In this document: positions 1 to 4,000 of the stretch, piece by piece | How positions within the stretch are numbered: position 1 is the first letter of the stretch | How the letters are laid out: the number at the start of each line of letters is the position of its first letter | Translations under genes and position numbers: made by a program | The notes under the pieces: generated by a model | What the model was told of the DNA's origin: nothing | What the model saw: only the letters and a program-made list of their open reading frames with translations | The model's database searches: none | From: Clostridia bacterium | Lineage (GTDB): Bacteria > Bacillota > Clostridia > DUPQ01 | DNA: 5,909 nt | Reading direction: 5' to 3' | NCBI GenBank assembly: GCA_028690885.1 | Contig: JAQVAJ010000112.1 | Location: 1-5,909 of the forward strand

Positions 1-650
1 TGAAAAATTGTTTTAGAGTCCTTTAAACTCCAAGCTTCGTGGGTTACCATAATGATTGTTCGTCCGTCCTTTTCATTTAATTCTCTTAAAAAATCTAATA
101 CTATTTTGGCGTTTACTGAGTCAAGGTTTCCCAAGGGTTCATCTGCGATAATAATAGGTGGATTATTAGCTAAAGCCCTAGCAATTCCAACTCTTTGCTG
201 TTGTCCACCAGATAATTCATATGGATAACGGTTAGCAAATTTTGCTATTTCTAATCTCTCTAAAAGTCTCATTGCTTCCTCTTCTGCCTTTTTTGAGTGA
301 ATTCCAACAAAAAGCATGGGTAGAGAAACATTTTTTAAAACAGTTAAAGATGGTACTAGATTGAATTGTTGAAAAACAATACCTATCCCCGTTTGTCTAA
401 AGATAGATAACTCTTGGTTGCTTAAACTAGAAATATCTTTACCGTTAACTAAAACTTGTCCTTCTTGGAATCTATCTATACCAGAAATAGAATAGAGCAT
501 TGATGTTTTTCCACAACCCGATGGACCAAAAAAAGCCACATAGTTTCCGTGTTCTATTTTAAGATCTATATTCTTTAGAGCATGAACTTCGTTAGGCTTC
601 CCTTTTTCATACCATAAATTAACTCCTTTTAACTCAATTATTGTTCCCAT
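1..650 (-). CDS. ABC transporter ATP-binding protein, LolD/MacB/FtsE-like (3' end cut by window edge)
   Basis: An ATPase subunit that would couple ATP hydrolysis to an inner-membrane permease of the MacB/LolC/FtsX type. I translated 216 codons from ATG at 650 to the left edge without a stop. All nucleotide-binding motifs are present: Walker A GPSGCGKT (residues 42-49), Q-loop VFQQFNL (Q94), signature LSGGQQQR (146-153), Walker B IIIADE (166-171), D-loop GNLDS (174-178) and H-loop VTH (H204). The family usually runs about 220-240 residues, so only the last stretch is missing. The LPxL-type 'FNLVPSLTVLKNV' and 'GNLD' wording is typical of the lipoprotein-release/macrolide-export (MacB) branch; the substrate cannot be told from this subunit. 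One oddity is DEPLGNLD where most relatives have DEPTGNLD. The start is the only ATG after an in-frame TAG about 20 bases upstream. No Shine-Dalgarno precedes it, and it overlaps the regulator gene by 17 bases, suggesting coupled translation. The partner permease is expected downstream, off the left edge. Confidence 0.95.
   Translation of the reverse strand, partial: MGTIIELKGVNLWYEKGKPNEVHALKNIDLKIEHGNYVAFFGPSGCGKTSMLYSISGIDRFQEGQVLVNGKDISSLSNQELSIFRQTGIGIVFQQFNLVPSLTVLKNVSLPMLFVGIHSKKAEEEAMRLLERLEIAKFANRYPYELSGGQQQRVGIARALANNPPIIIADEPLGNLDSVNAKIVLDFLRELNEKDGRTIIMVTHEAWSLKDSKTIF
634..650 (-). promoter_or_regulatory. Overlapping stop/start between regulator and ABC ATPase (17 bp)
   Basis: The ATPase ATG (650..648) lies upstream of the regulator TGA (636..634) in another frame. 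The bases just upstream of the ATG (AATAAAATTC) contain no Shine-Dalgarno match. Initiation therefore probably depends on ribosomes translating the regulator gene, which would tie the levels of the two proteins together. This is inferred from the layout. Confidence 0.5.
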
Positions 651-1074
651 GAATTTTATTCGTAAAATCTATTATTTCCTTGGGCAATAAATCCCCTTTA
701 AAAATAAAACCATCTAATTTTATCTTACTAAAGTATTTTTTAATTCTACTATCTCTTTGGCTAGAATAAATTACTAATCTTATATCAGAGAATTTTTTAT
801 CTTCTTTAATTTTTTTAGCGAAATTATAAGACCTATCTATTTGGCTATTCACATCATTCTTTTCTTTTTCTTCTGGAATTAATGTGTCCAAAAAGATTAT
901 ATTTGGTCTGTTTTCTTCATCTTCTAACAATTTCTCCGCTTCTCTAATAGTGTTAATGATAGAGACATCATAATTGTTGTCTTTGTCATGCATCCAAAAA
1001 ATATCTTTGAAGTAGATGCAGTTCATTGCATCATCATCTATTAATAATATTTTAATTTTATTTTTTTTATCCAT
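634..1074 (-). CDS. Stand-alone receiver (REC) domain response regulator, no output domain
   Basis: A 146-residue cytoplasmic protein that is almost entirely one CheY-like receiver domain. Visible landmarks are the hydrophobic first strand with the acidic triplet LLIDDDA (D13-D15, Mg2+ binding), the phosphoacceptor D63 in NIIFLDTLIPE with the usual proline four residues later (P67), the conserved Ser/Thr position at S104 in LVIYSSQRD, and the conserved lysine K126 in GFIFKGDLLPKEI. A polar stretch of roughly residues 68-82, longer than in CheY, lies between the phosphoacceptor strand and the next helix. No DNA-binding or enzymatic domain follows, so phosphorylation by an unseen histidine kinase would be read out by protein-protein contact. 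The ATG at 1074 puts the first strand at residues 7-12, as expected. It begins 8 bp after the stop of the giant surface protein and its TGA lies 17 bp inside the ABC ATPase gene. The function of the pathway is not deducible. Confidence 0.9.
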   Translation of the reverse strand: MDKKNKIKILLIDDDAMNCIYFKDIFWMHDKDNNYDVSIINTIREAEKLLEDEENRPNIIFLDTLIPEEKEKNDVNSQIDRSYNFAKKIKEDKKFSDIRLVIYSSQRDSRIKKYFSKIKLDGFIFKGDLLPKEIIDFTNKIHGNNN

Positions 1075-1082
1075 TATCTTTA
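1075..1082 (-). promoter_or_regulatory. Eight-base spacer with weak ribosome binding site before the regulator
   Basis: On the coding strand the spacer between the giant gene's TAA and the regulator ATG is TAAAGATA. AAAGA is at best a weak Shine-Dalgarno. The short AAGATAAT repeat spans the stop and start codons. No terminator fits in this space, so the regulator is likely co-transcribed with the giant gene unless a promoter lies inside its 3' end. Confidence 0.4.
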
Positions 1083-4000
1083 TTATCTTATATTTTTAAT
1101 AAAATTGAAAGTCTCATCAAAGTTTTTGAATATGACATCGACTATAGACTCTGTTTTGTTTGGTGTAATAATTGTCCTAACTGGTAATTCAGATGAATTA
1201 CCTGCTTGGTCTGTTGAAACAATAGTGAAGCGATAAACAGTCCCTGGTTTAAGCGAGCTTAAGATTACAACATGGTTTTGGGTTAATTCTAAATCTTTAG
1301 CACTATTAGATAAATTAGAATCCAGCTTGCCAGTTCCCTCTTGGTAACGAATAGTTGAAGTTGATGGCTCATTTGTCTGCCAAGAAATTATAGTCTGAAC
1401 TTTATCATTTCGGCCTTGGACCATAGCACTATCAACCTTTAAGTTAGCCACTATTGGGGCATCTTCATCTAAGAGGGTCTTAACAACCCTAGAAGATCCT
1501 GCTTCAACCAAATTACCCTTAGGGTTAATTCCAGAAACAAAGACTTCAAAAGATACTCCTGATTCTAGATTCTCAACCTTAATTGAGTGAGAAACTATTT
1601 TTTTCTCATCCACTATCTTTGCTATTTTACCTGTTCTAGTGTTTTTGTATTCTACAATTGAAGAAGTCGGCTCGTCAGTTGTCCAGATAACATCAAACGA
1701 ACTATTAGTGATATTAGCTATTTGTGCTTGAATTTTAGATGCCTTGGTCATAAAAGTTAAGTCTTCGTATTGACCAATAACCCCAGGTAATGAATAGGCT
1801 CTAGCTGAAAAATGATATTTCGTATTAGGCATTAATCCAGTTAATTCTAAGTTATGACTGTTTGATTTTTCGGTTGTATTTGAATTTTCTCTGTTATATG
1901 GATTTTCTTTTGTTAAGTCATATTTACTTTCTTCTACAAAACTGACGATCGGATATGTCTTAATATTTGTTTTGTAAGAAATAGTGGCACTGCTTTCTGT
2001 AATATTAGTAACTGTTGGCCTTTCAATAAATGGAGGCACAAGTGAAGGCAAGATAGATTCAATTGTTGATTCTATTTCCTTTTGGAATTGTTCAACATTT
2101 TCAATCTTCTTTAATTCATCTAAGTCCTCAGCTAAATACCTTGTGGTAAATGTATACTCTTCTGACTCTCCTGTGTCATTAGATTTATCCATAACACTTA
2201 TGACAAAGGCATATTCTGTCCCCAAGCTAAGACCGCTTAGATTAATAAGGTGATTTCGGGACCAATCATTATTAGCAACCATTTTATCCAAACTCCCTTC
2301 CTTACCGTATTTAACAAAGGCTACAGTATCTTCGCTTGTCCTAAAAGAAACATCCGCACTGAAAGCTGTAATGTTTGAAATCTCAACATCTGAAATTTCT
2401 GGTTTAATGTCATTAAGTGAATCAAGTCTTGCTTTATAAGCTTGGTTTTCAGCCAAAATCATATCATAGAGTTCTTGTGCTACTCCTGGTGTCCCAGAGC
2501 CAGCAAAGACAACAACCCTTTCTTTCTTAGTTGTCTCAAATGTTTGAGGAGAGGAGATGGTCTTATTTCCATTTTCATCGGCTGATTCAATAACATAATA
2601 ATATGTTGTTTCCTCTTCTAGATTATCAAGAGCTATTAAGTGGTCAATTAAAGGTAACTCAATTAACTCACTTTCATTTTCTAGCTCATCTGGATCAAGT
2701 CCATATCTGATTAAACCATCAGCTTGTTCGTTGGTTCTCCAAGTAATAGCTACTTGGCTATTAGTTCTAACTGGAATTAAAATATTTGAAATAGTAGGAG
2801 GAGTCTCATCATCCTCAGTGCTAAATGAATAATAATTTCCTCCATCTAAATCTTCTCCAATATTGCCCTCTTCGTCAGTGCTGGTAACAAAGAAATAATA
2901 TATTTCGTTAGGAGTTAAGTTATTCAAAGAAACAGAATGGTCAGTTGTTTGGTCTGGTGTATTTTGGCTTTGTGGATTTAGCATTTCTGGGTCAGTTGAA
3001 TAATAAACTGCTGAATTTGATAAAATGTCAGTCGTCCAAGTGATTGTAGCTGTGGTGTCAGTTTCTCCAGTAGTTGATACTTGGCTAATAACTGGACCAG
3101 CCGTAGTTGTAAATTGAGATCTAGAAACAGTTGTCTCACCGGCTAAATTAGTGGATGTTGTTCTAAAGAAGTATGTCGTTTCAGGGGTTAGCTCATCAAT
3201 GTAAACATCGTGGTTTAAGACCTTCTCCGTTGAATGCTTAGACATAGCATAAGCCCCCTCTTGTCCATCAGGGACAAGACCATATTCTATTAAGCTATCT
3301 GTATAATCATCTGTTGTCCAAGTTATGCGAACGCTAGTTGATTTAGTTTGGCTACCATTTATTTCTGTAATTAATATTTCATTATCTAAAATAGATAGCC
3401 CGTGAGTCACCTCACTACCCAAGATTGCATTAACCGGATCATGAATTGATACTAGTATGTTTTCTGTTTCTTCTGATAAGTCATCATCATATATAATGAT
3501 AGGAATCAGACCAGTCGTAGACCCAGGCTCAATAATAGCCTCTGTCTCTTCAACCCTATAATCTAGTCCATCTCCCTCAGCTGAGCCACCAACAATAGAA
3601 TAGTTGAAATGAATTTCTTCGGGATAAGCAGAAGATAAACTAACTAATATTTCAGCAACATTAATATCTTCTCTTGCTTGGCTTGTTGGTTGGCTAAACG
3701 ATAGTGTTGGGTATGTATCATTATCTACAATAGTATAAGTATAAACTGAGTTTTCATTTAAAGTAGCTCCAGTAACTTCATTAATAGTTATGACGACAGT
3801 CTCATCTGTCTCTTTTAGAGCATCATCCGTTATATAAAGATCTATTATAGCCTCATCCTCTCCAGCTAAAATAGTGATTGACCCATCAGCCAAAACATAA
3901 TCCTCGTCTCTTATAGCTGTTCCAGAAACAGTATAACTAGCGGTCACATCAATACCAGAAACTTCGGCTAAAATAATTTTAACAGGAACTAAGGTGATAT

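Larger units (their letters stand above)
1161..3377 (-). repeat. Array of seven FN3 / purple-acid-phosphatase-N-like domains
   Basis: Domains are at 3377..3096, 3095..2805, 2804..2520, 2402..2139, 2018..1740, 1739..1461 and 1460..1161 (88-100 codons each). The common signature is a 'I.WTT' strand followed by a '..S.V.YG' strand (ITWTTDDYTDSLIEYG, ITWTTDILSNSAVYY, ITWRTNEQADGLIRYG, VIWTTDEPTSSIVEY, ISWQTNEPSTSTIRY), then 'H.v.l..L.P.T.Y.f...s.D..Gn' and a terminal 'F.T'. The fourth and fifth copies are more diverged (VSFRTSEDTVAFVKYG, ISYKTNIKTYP). This fold is a common spacer or ligand-binding unit in exported proteins. The first domains of purple acid phosphatases look like this, but no phosphatase domain follows here. 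Confidence 0.88.

Noticed and set aside
609..630. Strong Shine-Dalgarno-like AAAGGAG followed by an ATG on the minus strand just inside the ATPase gene
   Set aside because: The ATG after it is in the wrong frame and hits a stop after two codons (ATG GTA TGA). The bases simply encode the Lys-Gly-Val of the family's usual N-terminus, so it does not mark a start.
634..636. TGA as a sense codon (Gracilibacteria-type recoding)
   Set aside because: No other in-frame TGA occurs in almost 2000 codons rich in Gly and containing TGG-coded Trp; reading through would add only five codons before TAA. Code 11 fits.
1984..2253. Plus-strand open frame of 89 codons
   Set aside because: It lies opposite FN3 domains 4-5 and linker 2 of the giant gene, has no recognisable domain and is low-complexity S/L/V-rich; it is an antisense shadow.
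1083..3377. Purple acid phosphatase enzyme, suggested by N-terminal-domain likeness of the FN3 repeats
   Set aside because: No metallophosphatase motifs (such as GDxG or GNHE) occur anywhere in the visible protein; only the FN3-like spacer fold is shared.
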